The notes: a model not told the origin generated them from the letters alone. Counted from the first letter of the stretch, positions 35,297-43,980 are shown. The stretch: DNA of 64,000 nucleotides from an uncultured Formosa sp. (GCF_947500765.1 NZ_CANMTH010000002.1:434001-498000); one strand, 5' to 3'. Translations and numbers: made by a program.

Positions 35297-35410
35297 ATGA
35301 GAAACATTAACACACATTATTCTGAATTACCATTGTATTTAATTTCAGAAACGAAACAATTACCGTTTTATACATATCATAGTAGGCGTAATAGTTGTTT
35401 TGACTTTTAG
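35297..35410 (+). CDS. possible small peptide gene (37 residues)
   Basis: ATG at 35297 opens 37 codons to TAG at 35408-35410. The peptide starts MRNINTHYSELPLYLISE and ends YHSRRNSCFDF: polar, with one Cys, no signal peptide and no membrane segment. Codon choices are ordinary for this DNA and it sits in an otherwise empty region upstream of the ankyrin pair, with a hairpin just after its stop. There is no homology evidence and a chance frame of this size is quite possible in AT-rich sequence. Confidence 0.3.
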   Translation: MRNINTHYSELPLYLISETKQLPFYTYHSRRNSCFDF

Positions 35411-35416
35411 AGAAAT

Positions 35417-35457
35417 GTGAGTATCTATTAAAACGTAATCAATTTTATTAATACTCA
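35417..35457 (+). promoter_or_regulatory. hairpin upstream of the first ankyrin gene
   Basis: TGAGTAT (35417-35423) pairs with ATACTCA (35451-35457); inner TAAAA and TTTTA can extend the stem with one bulge and one mismatch. It lies 72 bases before the ankyrin start codon. Terminator of the small frame or leader structure; not decidable by eye. Confidence 0.35.
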
Positions 35458-35528
35458 TATTTAAAACGGTGTCTTTTTTTATTATATAACAAACAAAAAA
35501 TATCTAATTCAATTAAAATATTATAATC

Positions 35529-35921
35529 ATGAAAAATCTATTATTTATTATCGCTATCGTATTTGGAGCATCAATAACCCAAGTTCAAGGAGCTAATTCG
35601 AATATACATTTAAAACCGTTGCAGCTTAGTGAGAATGTTTATGAAGTTAATTTATTATGTAAGTCTATTGCAAAAGGTGACACGGAAATTGTTAAAAAAT
35701 TAATAGAGAGTGGTGAAGATGTTAATAAAAAATCTAACGGATTGACTCCGGCCATGTATGCGGCTAAATATAACAGAGTAGATATACTTAAATATTTAAT
35801 TGCTAAGGGGGCTAATTTAAAAACAAAATGTAGTCTTGGATATACTGCTTTAGATTATGCTAAAGCAACAAATGCAAAAGATGCACAACACATTATTGAA
35901 GTTTTTTTAGTCAAAAAATAA
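35529..35921 (+). CDS. exported ankyrin-repeat protein, copy 1
   Basis: 130 residues with a Sec signal peptide (MKNLLFIIAIVFGASITQVQG) and two to three ankyrin repeats: AKGDTEIVKKLIESGEDVN, NGLTPAMYAAKYNRVDILKYLIAKGANL and LGYTALDYAKATNAKDAQHIIEVF (read in parts). The mature protein has only two cysteines, Cys44 and Cys101, placed at the two ends of the repeat block, so a disulfide in the periplasm is plausible. It is a tandem paralogue of 36338-36736. Ankyrin proteins of this kind bind partner proteins; partner unknown. Terminator at 35949-35981. Confidence 0.9.
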   Translation: MKNLLFIIAIVFGASITQVQGANSNIHLKPLQLSENVYEVNLLCKSIAKGDTEIVKKLIESGEDVNKKSNGLTPAMYAAKYNRVDILKYLIAKGANLKTKCSLGYTALDYAKATNAKDAQHIIEVFLVKK

Positions 35922-35948
35922 AAACGAAATTATTTCGTGCTTTTTAAC

Positions 35949-35981
35949 AAGAGGTTATTACTATTATAGCCTCTTTTTTTA
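35949..35981 (+). terminator. intrinsic terminator after ankyrin copy 1
   Basis: AAGAGGTTAT (35949-35958) pairs with ATAGCCTCTT (35966-35975) with one G-T wobble; T run follows. Confidence 0.8.
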
Positions 35982-36095
35982 TAGAATTATTTCTGTTTAT
36001 TGACACCCTAATAGGTTGATTAGATGCTTTTTTACTCTTTGTTAACTTAGAATTAGTGTTTTAATGACACAATGTTAAAATTAGTGTTAAAATAG

Positions 36096-36139
36096 CTAAA
36101 AACACCTAAAATAATAATGGGGTTTTAGAGGTGTTTTAG
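36096..36139 (+). promoter_or_regulatory. hairpin in the ankyrin copy 2 upstream region
   Basis: CTAAAA-A-CACCT (36096-36107) pairs with AGGTGTTTTAG (36129-36139) with one bulged A; inner AAAA and TTTT can add pairs. No T run follows. It lies about 200 bases before the start of copy 2. Confidence 0.35.
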
Positions 36140-36337
36140 TGATTTTATGTTAACAAAAGACTTAAAAATAAACAGTTTTACTAGTGAAAATTGAAATTTG
36201 ATTAAAGGTTGATAAAACCACTTTTTTAAATGTTAATATTTTGTTAAAAAGAATATTAAGATGTGATATTCTCATTAAATTTGAAATATATTATTAAATA
36301 TATAAAAATATTCAATTTTATTAAAAATGTCGTAATT

Positions 36338-36736
36338 ATGAGAACTTTACTATTTATCATCACAATCGCATTAGGAACTGTAACTACAAACGTACAAGCT
36401 TCTAATTTTATTTCAAATACAAACTCAAATCTTTTAACTGTAGAAGTGTACAAACCAATGGTTAATTTATTATGTACATCAATAGCAAAAGGAGATACAG
36501 AAATTGTTAAAAAGTTAATTGCAAACGGAGAAAGCGTTAATGCAAAATCTAACGGATTAACTCCTGCAATGTATGCCGCTAAATATAACAGAGTTGAGAT
36601 TCTTGAGCTTTTAATTGCTGAAGGTGCTAACTTAAGAGTTAAATGCAATAAAGGGTATACAGCTTTAGAATATGCAAAAGCTACAAATGCAAAAGAAGCT
36701 CAAAGAATTATTGAAGCTGCAATTGCTAAAAAGTAA
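36338..36736 (+). CDS. exported ankyrin-repeat protein, copy 2
   Basis: 132 residues with a signal peptide (MRTLLFIITIALGTVTTNVQA). The ankyrin block matches copy 1 at about 70 of 91 positions by eye, including SIAKGDTEIVKKLI, KSNGLTPAMYAAKYNRV and YAKATNAK, whereas the linker after the signal peptide has diverged. Cys46 and Cys103 correspond to the two cysteines of copy 1. I use the ATG at 36338, where the signal peptide starts; the frame is open for 25 more codons upstream without a protein-like sequence. Terminator at 36764-36797. Confidence 0.9.
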   Translation: MRTLLFIITIALGTVTTNVQASNFISNTNSNLLTVEVYKPMVNLLCTSIAKGDTEIVKKLIANGESVNAKSNGLTPAMYAAKYNRVEILELLIAEGANLRVKCNKGYTALEYAKATNAKEAQRIIEAAIAKK

Positions 36737-36763
36737 AAGAATAAATAACATAAATTGCTAAGT

Positions 36764-36797
36764 AAAGAGGATGTCTATGTAGATGTCCTCTTTTTTT
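36764..36797 (+). terminator. intrinsic terminator after ankyrin copy 2
   Basis: AGAGGA (36766-36771) pairs with TCCTCT (36786-36791), inner TCTA with TAGA; T7 run follows. Confidence 0.75.
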
Positions 36798-36816
36798 ATG
36801 CGTTTAATTTATGTCA

Positions 36817-36852
36817 TAAAAAAACCGTCTAAATAGTTTAGACGGTTTTTTG
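36817..36852 (-). terminator. intrinsic terminator of the 36874 gene
   Basis: AAAACCGTCTAAA (36821-36833) pairs with TTTAGACGGTTTT (36837-36849), loop TAG; flanked by A and T runs, so it can act in both directions. Confidence 0.88.
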
Positions 36853-36873
36853 TTTATTTATAAAGAAAAGGGT

Positions 36874-37653
36874 TTAGAATTTAGCAAAAAGCTTTTCCAT
36901 TTTTTCTTTTTGTTCTGTAGCTAAGGCTTCATCAACTAAGATTCTACCACTATGCTCATCTGTAATAATTTTTTTACGAGAAGCAATCTCCATTTGAATT
37001 TGTGGTGGAATAGTAAAAAAAGATCCTCCAGAAGCACCTCTTTCAATGGCAACAACTGCTAATCCGTTTTTAACATTTGTACGAATTCTTGTGTAAGCTT
37101 TTACTAAACGCTCTTCAATTAAAGTCTTGTACTCATCAGATTTTTTAATCAATGCTAATTCTTCTTTCTCTGTTTCAGATAAGATAGCATCTAATTCACC
37201 TTTTTTGTGTTTTAAATGCGCTTGGCGTTCTTTAGAACGTTCTTTAGTTTGACCAATAATTTCTTTCTTTTGTTCAATTTGAACTTTGAATTCATTGATA
37301 TGCTTTTCAGCTAATTGAATTTCTAACTCTTGGAATTCTACTTCCTTAGTAAGTGAGTTATATTCTCTGTTATTACTAACATTTTTTAGTTGCGCACTAT
37401 ATTTTTTAATTAAAGATTTAGCCTCTTCAATTAAATTCTTTTTAGATTTAATTTCTTCATCTAAAGTTTCTAGACTAGCGTCTAATTTCTCAAGTCTCGT
37501 GTGTAGTCCAGCAACTTCATCTTCTAAATCACGTACCTCTAAAGGTAGTTCTCCTCGAACGTTTCTAATTTCATCGATTCGAGAATCGATAAGTTGTAGA
37601 TCGTATAAAGCTCTTAAACGTTCTTCTACAGTTACTTCTTTACTTTTTGCCAT
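36874..37653 (-). CDS. coiled-coil protein of the C4-type zinc-ribbon (CdsZ-like) family, zinc ligands lost
   Basis: 259 residues. Residues about 10-180 form a long antiparallel coiled coil (VRDLEDEVAGLHTRLEKLD, VEFQELEIQLAEKHI), followed by YTRIRTNVKNGLAVV and the ribbon region. In the family the end carries two Cys-x2-Cys pairs; here the matching positions read GASGGSFF (Ser208, Ser211) and TDEHSGRILVD (Asp232, Ser235), and the whole protein has no cysteine. The fold-defining glycines and IPPQ remain, so the domain is probably folded without zinc. The family is thought to act in stress or ribosome-associated processes; role here unknown. It starts three bases after the Nif3-like gene, so the two form an operon. 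Confidence 0.9.
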   Translation of the reverse strand: MAKSKEVTVEERLRALYDLQLIDSRIDEIRNVRGELPLEVRDLEDEVAGLHTRLEKLDASLETLDEEIKSKKNLIEEAKSLIKKYSAQLKNVSNNREYNSLTKEVEFQELEIQLAEKHINEFKVQIEQKKEIIGQTKERSKERQAHLKHKKGELDAILSETEKEELALIKKSDEYKTLIEERLVKAYTRIRTNVKNGLAVVAIERGASGGSFFTIPPQIQMEIASRKKIITDEHSGRILVDEALATEQKEKMEKLFAKF

Positions 37654-37656
37654 ACT

Positions 37657-38751
37657 TTAAAAATACTTAACAGGGTTTGTATCGGTCTTTGATAAAACGA
37701 TTGCAAAATTAGTGATTTTTTTTGTAAGATGTGCTACTAAACCATTTTTTGTAAACTGTTCACTTTCAAAATGACCAATATCTGCTAAAATTAATGTGTT
37801 TTCTGCCGAAAAAAAGTCGTGATACTTTAAGTCGGCTGTTATAAATGCATCAACTCCAGCGCGTTTAGCATTTTCAATAGCAAAACTTCCTGATCCACCT
37901 AAAACTGCAATTTTTTTTATGGATTTACCTAATAATGTACTATGGCGAACACAAGCAGTATTCATTTTAGTTTTTAAATACGTTAGAAATTCTGTTTCGC
38001 TCATTTCAGATTCAAACTCACCAATCATTCCAATTCCAATATGTTGGTTTGTGTTTTCTAGTGTTGTTATTTCGTAAGCAACTTCTTCATAAGAATGTGT
38101 TACGAATAATGTTTTTAAAATTTTTGATTCTAAATGTTTAGCAAAAGTTACAGAAATTTGAGTTTCTTCTTCAAAATGAGTTTCTCCTTTTTTACCAATT
38201 GTAGGATTAGAATTAACGTTTCCGTTAAACGTTCCTGTACCTTCAAGATTAAAACTACAATCTGAATAATTTCCGATTTGTCCAGCACCTGCATTAAATA
38301 AAGCCTTACGCAATGTTTCTGCTTCTGCTTTGGGTACATAAGTTGTGAGTTTTTTTATGGTGCTTTTCTGCGGAATTAAAATGGATGTATTAATTAAGTC
38401 AAGTTGATTACAAATCATTGCATTAACACCTTCAAGATGATTATCTAATGCGGTATGAATGGCATAAATTGCAATATTGTGTTGTATGGCTTTTAAAACA
38501 ACACGTTCTACATAGGTTTTTCCTGTAATTTTCTTTAAGCCTTTAAAAATAATAGGATGAAAACTTACAATTAAATTACAGTTGTTTTCTATAGCTTCAT
38601 CTACAACAGCTTCTAAAGTGTCTAGTGTAACTAGAATACCAGTTAACTTTTCGTTTTTATTACCAACAAGAAGCCCAACATTGTCGAAATCTTCGGCATA
38701 ATTTAGAGGTGCAAAATTTTCAAGATGATTTATAACGTCTTGAATAATCAT
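37657..38751 (-). CDS. Nif3-like dinuclear metal centre protein
   Basis: 364 residues, the long form with an inserted PII/CutA-like domain (about 130-235). The metal-site segments are AEDFDNVGLLVGN, LIVSFHPIIFKGLKKITG and AIYAIHTALDNHLEGVNAMIC from the first half, and ALITADLKYHDFF-like FITADLKYHDFFSAENTLILADIGHFESEQF (in parts) from the second. NIF3 proteins form toroidal hexamers; they have been annotated as GTP cyclohydrolase I type 2, but the physiological reaction is not settled. The promoter at 38777-38805 is the best match in the window. Confidence 0.93.
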   Translation of the reverse strand: MIIQDVINHLENFAPLNYAEDFDNVGLLVGNKNEKLTGILVTLDTLEAVVDEAIENNCNLIVSFHPIIFKGLKKITGKTYVERVVLKAIQHNIAIYAIHTALDNHLEGVNAMICNQLDLINTSILIPQKSTIKKLTTYVPKAEAETLRKALFNAGAGQIGNYSDCSFNLEGTGTFNGNVNSNPTIGKKGETHFEEETQISVTFAKHLESKILKTLFVTHSYEEVAYEITTLENTNQHIGIGMIGEFESEMSETEFLTYLKTKMNTACVRHSTLLGKSIKKIAVLGGSGSFAIENAKRAGVDAFITADLKYHDFFSAENTLILADIGHFESEQFTKNGLVAHLTKKITNFAIVLSKTDTNPVKYF

Positions 38752-38776
38752 AATATTTATGGTATTAGGTTTAAAA

Positions 38777-38805
38777 CAAAGATAAAATATTTACTTTCGT
38801 TACAA
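38777..38805 (-). promoter_or_regulatory. promoter (TTG, 18 bases, TATCTTTG) for the Nif3-like unit
   Basis: -7 box TATCTTTG at 38777-38784 and TTG at 38803-38805 on the minus strand, 18 bases apart: both elements and spacing match the Bacteroidota consensus. It overlaps the first base of the divergent lpxK start codon. Confidence 0.65.
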
Positions 38806-39812
38806 TGAAATTATTGCGTTACATCTTCTTTCCAATCGTGCCTATTTATTATTGTATAACTTGGGTTCGAAATCTTTTATTCGATTTAGGTATTTTAACA
38901 TCTACCTCGTATGATTTTCCTGTTATTTGTGTTGGTAATTTAAGTGTTGGTGGCACAGGAAAAACCCCAATGATTGAATATTTAATACGGTTATTAAAAG
39001 ACGATTATAAAGTGGCTACTTTAAGTAGAGGGTATAAACGTAAGAGTGAAGGCTTCCAAATAGGGAAACCTGGAATTACAGCAGATGTTTTAGGTGATGA
39101 ACCTTTTCAGTTTTATTCAAAATATGCAGATAAAGTTGCTGTTGCTGTAGATGCAAATAGGAGAGAAGGTATTGTTAAACTTAAGCAGTTACTGCCTAAA
39201 ATAGATGTTGTGCTTTTAGATGATGCTTACCAGCACAGAAAAGTTAAAGCAGGGTTTAATATTTTACTTACCACATATTCTAATATTTATACTTCAGATA
39301 TTGTTTTACCTACAGGAAATTTAAGAGAACCAAAAAAAGGAGCTAATCGTGCAGATATTATTATAGTAACTAAATGTCCTGTATTACTTTCGGATTCTGA
39401 AAAGAAAAAAATAACAGAAGCTATAAACCCTAAAACTCATCAACATGTGTTTTTTAGTGCTATAAAATATGCCGATTATATTATTTCTAATACCAAGAAA
39501 TTGCTTTTGGCAGATGCTCCAAAATTCACTTTAGTTACAGGAATTGCTAATCCAGTGCCGTTAGTTGATTTTTTATCTGAGAAAGGGTTAGATTTTGAGC
39601 ATTTAAACTTTAAAGATCATCATGATTTTACTCCAGAAGAATTGGATGTTTTTAAACAGAAATCATTTATAATTACTACTGAAAAAGATTTCATGCGTTT
39701 AAATCGGTATCCGTTTTTAGAAGATAAACTATTTTATTTAAGTATAGAGGCTGTTATAGATAATCCTTCATCTTTTAATCACACAGTGAAAACGTTTATA
39801 TCTCGTTTTTAA
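38805..39812 (+). CDS. lpxK: tetraacyldisaccharide 4'-kinase
   Basis: 335 residues; phosphorylates the 4' position of the lipid A precursor at the inner membrane. N-terminal hydrophobic anchor (YIFFPIVPIYYCITWVRNLLF), Walker A in CVGNLSVGGTGKTPMIEYLI, TLSRGYKRKSEGF, GDEPFQFYSKY, VLLDDAYQHRKVKAGFNILL, LPTGNLREPKKGANRADIIIVTK (in parts) and ITTEKDFMRL. Only six bases separate a near-consensus -7 box (TACTTTCG, 38792-38799) from the start codon, so the message may be almost leaderless. The 3' end overlaps the convergent hybrid kinase by four bases. Confidence 0.95.
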   Translation: MKLLRYIFFPIVPIYYCITWVRNLLFDLGILTSTSYDFPVICVGNLSVGGTGKTPMIEYLIRLLKDDYKVATLSRGYKRKSEGFQIGKPGITADVLGDEPFQFYSKYADKVAVAVDANRREGIVKLKQLLPKIDVVLLDDAYQHRKVKAGFNILLTTYSNIYTSDIVLPTGNLREPKKGANRADIIIVTKCPVLLSDSEKKKITEAINPKTHQHVFFSAIKYADYIISNTKKLLLADAPKFTLVTGIANPVPLVDFLSEKGLDFEHLNFKDHHDFTPEELDVFKQKSFIITTEKDFMRLNRYPFLEDKLFYLSIEAVIDNPSSFNHTVKTFISRF

Positions 39813-42037
39813 CCTTTACTATCTTTATTACCAATTACTGCACTGTATAATTTCTTTTCGAATTCGTCTTGTTTAAATGGTTTAGATATAATATCATCGA
39901 AACCAGCTTCTTCAAATTCCTGCATTTTATCTTCAATAGTAACGGCTGTAAGCGCAAATATATTAAGTTCTCTATCAAATGTCCTAATAATCTTAGTGGC
40001 TTCAATACCGCTTATGCCAGGCATGTGTATGTCCATTAAAACAACATCGTAATGATTGTTTTTAACCATATCTACAGCTTCTTCACCATTATCGACAATG
40101 TCACAATTAAGTTTCATTTTGGTAAGAATTTTATTTGTAATCATTTGGTTAATTTTGTTATCCTCAACAACCAAAATTTTAATATTACTTAATTCTATGT
40201 CTGTAACATTTTTAAAGTAATTTTTCTTTTGCTCAGGAAGAACTTCTTCTGTAGTATGTTTTAAAGGTATTTCAAAAATGAATATTGTTCCCTTATTCAG
40301 TTCACTTTTAAGATAAATTTTACCTTTAAGAATATCAATCAATCCTTTTACAATTGATAGACCAAGTCCTGTACCTCCGTATTTTCTATTAATTTGTATT
40401 GACCCTTGAGAGAAACTTTCAAACATATGTTTTTGCTTCTCTGTTGTGATTCCAATTCCGTTATCTTCAATTTCAAATTTCAAATTAAATATATCGTCGG
40501 ACTGATCTAGTTTAATAACTCTAACCCAAATATCTCCATCTTTAGTGAACTTGATCGAGTTTCCTATTAAATTGATTAAGATTTGAGATAATTTAATTTG
40601 ATCGGCTTTAAAGTGAAGCGGTATATCTGTATCGTATTCAAAATGAATTTTTACACCATTATCTATGGCAGAATTTTTTAATGCAGAAATGACATCAGAA
40701 ATTTTCTTTCTTAAATCGAAAACTTCATATTCTACGTCTACTTTATTTGCTTCAATTTTATTAATTTGAAGGATATCGTTTATAAAGGTTAATAGGTAAT
40801 CTCCAGAAAATTTAAGTGATTTTAAATGTTGTATCTGGTCTGGTTTAGGGTTTTCATCTAACAGCATATTTGTTAATCCTGTAACGGCATAAAGTGGCGT
40901 TCGTAACTCGTGAGTTACTGTAGATAAAAAGTTTGCTTTAGTCTTAGAAGCTAATTCGGCTTTCTCTTTAGCAAGTATTAATTCTGCATTTTTTTTATGC
41001 AGCATGTTGTTTGTTTTTAACCTAATGTTGTTGTTTTTGTAAAGCGATAAGGTTAGAAGAGACAGGATAGTGATAAGTGCTATACTTAAAATAGTTGCTA
41101 ATTTATTTAGACTCTTATCAACTTTTAATTTCTGTAAATCGGCTTCTTTTTCCTTCTGAAACTCGGTTTGATTATCTAAAATAAATTTAGCACGTTTCTC
41201 AGGCGATAAATTTTTGTGTTTTATTTCAAGTAAAGATTGAGATAAAGTAATGTGATTTTTTAAATATTGAGTAGATACTTGATAATTACCTAGTTTCTCG
41301 TTTAATTCGCTTAAAATTAAATAACCATTACTTAATACGTCTGTAAAGTGATTGCTTTCTGCAATTAAAATTCCCTGATTTCCATATTTCAAAGCGTTAT
41401 CATTTTCGTTTAAAAAATAATATACTTTCGCTTGATAAATCAAGGCACTACTTCTAATTTTTTTTAAATCGTAACGCTGTGCTAACGCTAAAGATTTATC
41501 CATGCGTTCTCTTGCTTTTCTATATTGTTTAAGTTCAATATAGGCTTTTCCTTGATTTAAAAGAACTTCTGCCTCGAATTCAGAAAGACCTTCTTGTTCG
41601 AATAACGATAATGATGCGATATAATATGTTAGTGCTTGTTCGTATTCTTTTAACGACATGTAGACATTTCCTAACGTTTTATAAGTTTCTGCAAGATTTA
41701 CATTGTCTTTTGCAAAACGTTGAACTTCAATGGCTTTTGTAAGTGTTTTTAAAGCTTCATCATTGTCTTCAATAACGTATTCTAATTTCCCGATTTTAGA
41801 ATAAATAAGACCAATACTTTTTTTGTTTTCTATGTTTTCTGCAAGTTTTAAAGCCTCTTCTAGCTTCTTTTTAGCAGGATAATAATTGTTGTTGTCTAAG
41901 TCGTATTGCGCTTGTGTAATGCGGTAATCTATAGTGTTTTGAATGGTTTCAGGGTCGTTGCTAACAGTTTCCTGAGCATTAAGACTAATGGTGAATAGTA
42001 TAAGTATTCCTACTAAGTAGCTTTTAATGTTAATCAT
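39809..42037 (-). CDS. TPR-containing hybrid sensor histidine kinase/response regulator
   Basis: 742 residues. Signal peptide (SYLVGILILFTISLNAQ), a tetratricopeptide block in the periplasm (about 35-270; SKIGKLEYVIEDNDEALKTL, TLGNVYMSLKEYEQALTYY), one transmembrane helix (about 311-333), a dimerisation domain with His376 in STVTHELRTPLYAVTG, an ATPase domain (NLIGNSIKFTKDGDI; EDNGIGITTEKQKHMF; YGGTGLGLSIVKGLI) and a C-terminal receiver with the phospho-acceptor Asp669 in VVLMDIHMPGISGIEA. No DNA-binding output domain is fused, so signal must pass to another protein. TPRs suggest that it senses a protein or peptide. It overlaps the convergent lpxK by four bases. Confidence 0.95.
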   Translation of the reverse strand: MINIKSYLVGILILFTISLNAQETVSNDPETIQNTIDYRITQAQYDLDNNNYYPAKKKLEEALKLAENIENKKSIGLIYSKIGKLEYVIEDNDEALKTLTKAIEVQRFAKDNVNLAETYKTLGNVYMSLKEYEQALTYYIASLSLFEQEGLSEFEAEVLLNQGKAYIELKQYRKARERMDKSLALAQRYDLKKIRSSALIYQAKVYYFLNENDNALKYGNQGILIAESNHFTDVLSNGYLILSELNEKLGNYQVSTQYLKNHITLSQSLLEIKHKNLSPEKRAKFILDNQTEFQKEKEADLQKLKVDKSLNKLATILSIALITILSLLTLSLYKNNNIRLKTNNMLHKKNAELILAKEKAELASKTKANFLSTVTHELRTPLYAVTGLTNMLLDENPKPDQIQHLKSLKFSGDYLLTFINDILQINKIEANKVDVEYEVFDLRKKISDVISALKNSAIDNGVKIHFEYDTDIPLHFKADQIKLSQILINLIGNSIKFTKDGDIWVRVIKLDQSDDIFNLKFEIEDNGIGITTEKQKHMFESFSQGSIQINRKYGGTGLGLSIVKGLIDILKGKIYLKSELNKGTIFIFEIPLKHTTEEVLPEQKKNYFKNVTDIELSNIKILVVEDNKINQMITNKILTKMKLNCDIVDNGEEAVDMVKNNHYDVVLMDIHMPGISGIEATKIIRTFDRELNIFALTAVTIEDKMQEFEEAGFDDIISKPFKQDEFEKKLYSAVIGNKDSKG

Positions 42038-42085
42038 AAAATAATTCGATTATCGCGTAAACATTCTTTTACCCGTTAAAAGTAA

Positions 42086-43081
42086 CTATTTTTCCGACAA
42101 CTTGCCTATTAAATCGATAATTCTACTTGAATATCCTGTTTCATTATCATACCAACCAATAATTTTCACCATATTTCCAATAACAGAAGTCATTTGTGCA
42201 TCAAAAATACAAGAATGTGGATTACCTACAATATCTATAGAAACTATTGGGTCTTCAGTGTATTCTAAGATTGATTTTAAATGTGTTTCTGAAGCGGCTT
42301 TAAAAGCGCGGTTTACATCTTCTATTGTCGCTGTTTTCTTTATATTGAATGTTATATCTGTTAGAGAACCATTAGCAACAGGTACGCGAATACCACAACC
42401 TCCAATAACATTAGATAGATTTGGAAAAATTTTAGTTAATGCTTTTGCAGCTCCAGTTGTGGTAGGGACAATAGATTGTCCTGCAGCCCGTGCACGACGT
42501 AAATCACGATGTGGCTGATCGTGTAAACTCTGATCTGTTGTGTAAGAATGAATTGTAGTAATGTATGCTTGTTCAATACCAAATAGATCGTTAATAACGG
42601 CCATCATTGGTGCTGCATTATTTGTTGTACAAGAAGCATTAGAAATGATTTTTTCACTACCATCAATCAAATAATCATTAACACCTAATACAATTGTTTT
42701 AATATCATCCTCAGGAGCAGGTACACTTAATATAACACGATTTGCACCATTTTTTATGTGATGTTGTAAAACGTCTTTTGTCTTAAATTTACCAGTAGAT
42801 TCTATAACAAAATCTACTTGGTAAGGCTCCCAATTTATGTATTGGGGATGTGTTTCATTTAATAATGGAATATGAACATTGTTTACTACAATATTATTTC
42901 CTTTATAAGTTACAGGCTTATTTAAAATACCATGAATACTATCGTATTTAAGCAGATGACTTAACGTATAGGCATCTGCTAAATCGTTTATAGCAACTAC
43001 GTTAATATTAGGATGATCTTGAAGGAGTCTAAAAACACGACGTCCAATACGACCAAAACCATTTATGGCTACATTAATCAT
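42086..43081 (-). CDS. gap: glyceraldehyde-3-phosphate dehydrogenase
   Basis: 331 residues; phosphorylating GAPDH. NAD-binding INGFGRIGRRVFRLL, catalytic Cys151 in SNASCTTNNAAPMM, catalytic His in TTIHSYTTDQSLHDQPHRDLRRARAA (in parts), and WYDNETGYSSRIIDL at the end. The second cysteine of the usual CTTNC motif is Asn155. The cofactor loop reads INDLADAYTLSHLLKYDS; the residue pattern does not let me decide NAD against NADP. Its start codon overlaps the lipA stop codon by one base, an unusual gap-lipA coupling. Confidence 0.95.
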   Translation of the reverse strand: MINVAINGFGRIGRRVFRLLQDHPNINVVAINDLADAYTLSHLLKYDSIHGILNKPVTYKGNNIVVNNVHIPLLNETHPQYINWEPYQVDFVIESTGKFKTKDVLQHHIKNGANRVILSVPAPEDDIKTIVLGVNDYLIDGSEKIISNASCTTNNAAPMMAVINDLFGIEQAYITTIHSYTTDQSLHDQPHRDLRRARAAGQSIVPTTTGAAKALTKIFPNLSNVIGGCGIRVPVANGSLTDITFNIKKTATIEDVNRAFKAASETHLKSILEYTEDPIVSIDIVGNPHSCIFDAQMTSVIGNMVKIIGWYDNETGYSSRIIDLIGKLSEK

Positions 43082-43959
43082 TAGTTAATGTGTTTCTGTG
43101 CTTTGTAAGAAGAACGTACTAAAGAGCTGCTTTCAACATGTCTAAAACCTAATTCTAAACCAATTTTTTCATATTCAGCAAATTGATCTGGAGTAATAAA
43201 ACTTTGTACAGGTAAATGTTTTTTACTAGGTTGTAAATATTGACCAATAGTAACAATATCTACATCATTGGCTTTTAAATCGTGAAGTGTTTCTATAACT
43301 TCTTCACGTGTTTCACCAAGACCTAACATAATTCCAGATTTTGTTCTACGTTGTCCTTTAGATTTTAAATATTTTAAAACACCTAAACTACGATCGTATT
43401 TTGCTTGAATCCGTACATCACGTGTTAAACGTCTTACGGTTTCTATATTGTGAGATACCACTTCTGGTGCAACTTCAATAATACGATCAATATGTTTTTC
43501 TACCCCTTGAAAATCAGGAATAAGTGTTTCTAAAGTTGTATTCGGGTTCATACGTCGAACAGATTTAACGGTTTCGGCCCACATAATACTCCCCATATCT
43601 TTTAAATCGTCGCGATCTACACTAGTAAGAACGGCATGATTTATTTTCATTAATTTAATAGAGCGAGCTACTTTTTCAGGTTCGTCCCAATCTACAGTTT
43701 CTGGCCTACCGGTTTTTACACCACAAAACCCACAAGATCGAGTGCAAACATTTCCTAAAATCATAAATGTTGCAGTACCTTCTCCCCAGCATTCTCCCAT
43801 ATTTGGGCAACTACCAGATGTACATATTGTGTTTAAACTATATTTATCTACAAGACTTCTTAGTTCGGTATACTTTTTTCCTGTTGGTAATTTTACACGT
43901 AACCATTTTGGTTTTGGAAGACGTTCAGGTAAAATATTTGAAGCAGTTTCTGTATTCAT
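43081..43959 (-). CDS. lipA: lipoyl synthase
   Basis: 292-residue radical SAM enzyme that inserts two sulfurs into octanoyl groups on lipoyl domains. Auxiliary cluster cysteines lie in [23 protein letters not shown] (in parts, C-x4-C-x5-C) and the radical SAM triad is [10 protein letters not shown]. Others: [44 protein letters not shown] and the C-terminal [16 protein letters not shown] with the auxiliary-cluster serine. I choose the ATG at 43957-43959 ([17 protein letters not shown]); an upstream ATG would add eight residues. GcvP in this window belongs to the glycine cleavage system, which needs the lipoylated H protein. TATATTTG box at 43981-43988. Confidence 0.96.
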   Translation of the reverse strand: MNTETASNILPERLPKPKWLRVKLPTGKKYTELRSLVDKYSLNTICTSGSCPNMGECWGEGTATFMILGNVCTRSCGFCGVKTGRPETVDWDEPEKVARSIKLMKINHAVLTSVDRDDLKDMGSIMWAETVKSVRRMNPNTTLETLIPDFQGVEKHIDRIIEVAPEVVSHNIETVRRLTRDVRIQAKYDRSLGVLKYLKSKGQRRTKSGIMLGLGETREEVIETLHDLKANDVDIVTIGQYLQPSKKHLPVQSFITPDQFAEYEKIGLELGFRHVESSSLVRSSYKAQKHIN

Positions 43960-43980
43960 GAATTTTTTCTTTTCGATAAG

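Larger units (their letters stand above)
35029..35528. other. 500-base intergenic region upstream of the ankyrin genes
   Basis: AT-rich gap between divergent gpmI and the first ankyrin gene. It contains a possible 37-codon reading frame (35297-35410) and a hairpin (35417-35457). The first 260 bases show no open frame or strong structure. No tRNA-like fold was seen. Confidence 0.6.
35922..36337. other. 416-base spacer between the two ankyrin genes
   Basis: Contains the copy-1 terminator (35949-35981) and a long hairpin at 36096-36139; the rest is AT-rich with no supported frame. The spacer implies that copy 2 has its own promoter. Confidence 0.6.

Noticed and set aside
36256..36648. 130-codon minus-strand frame
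   Set aside because: Antisense to ankyrin copy 2, whose signal peptide and repeats are clearly real; the frame is hydrophobic only because it mirrors that gene.
42102..42518. 138-codon plus-strand frame
   Set aside because: Antisense to gap; no independent support.
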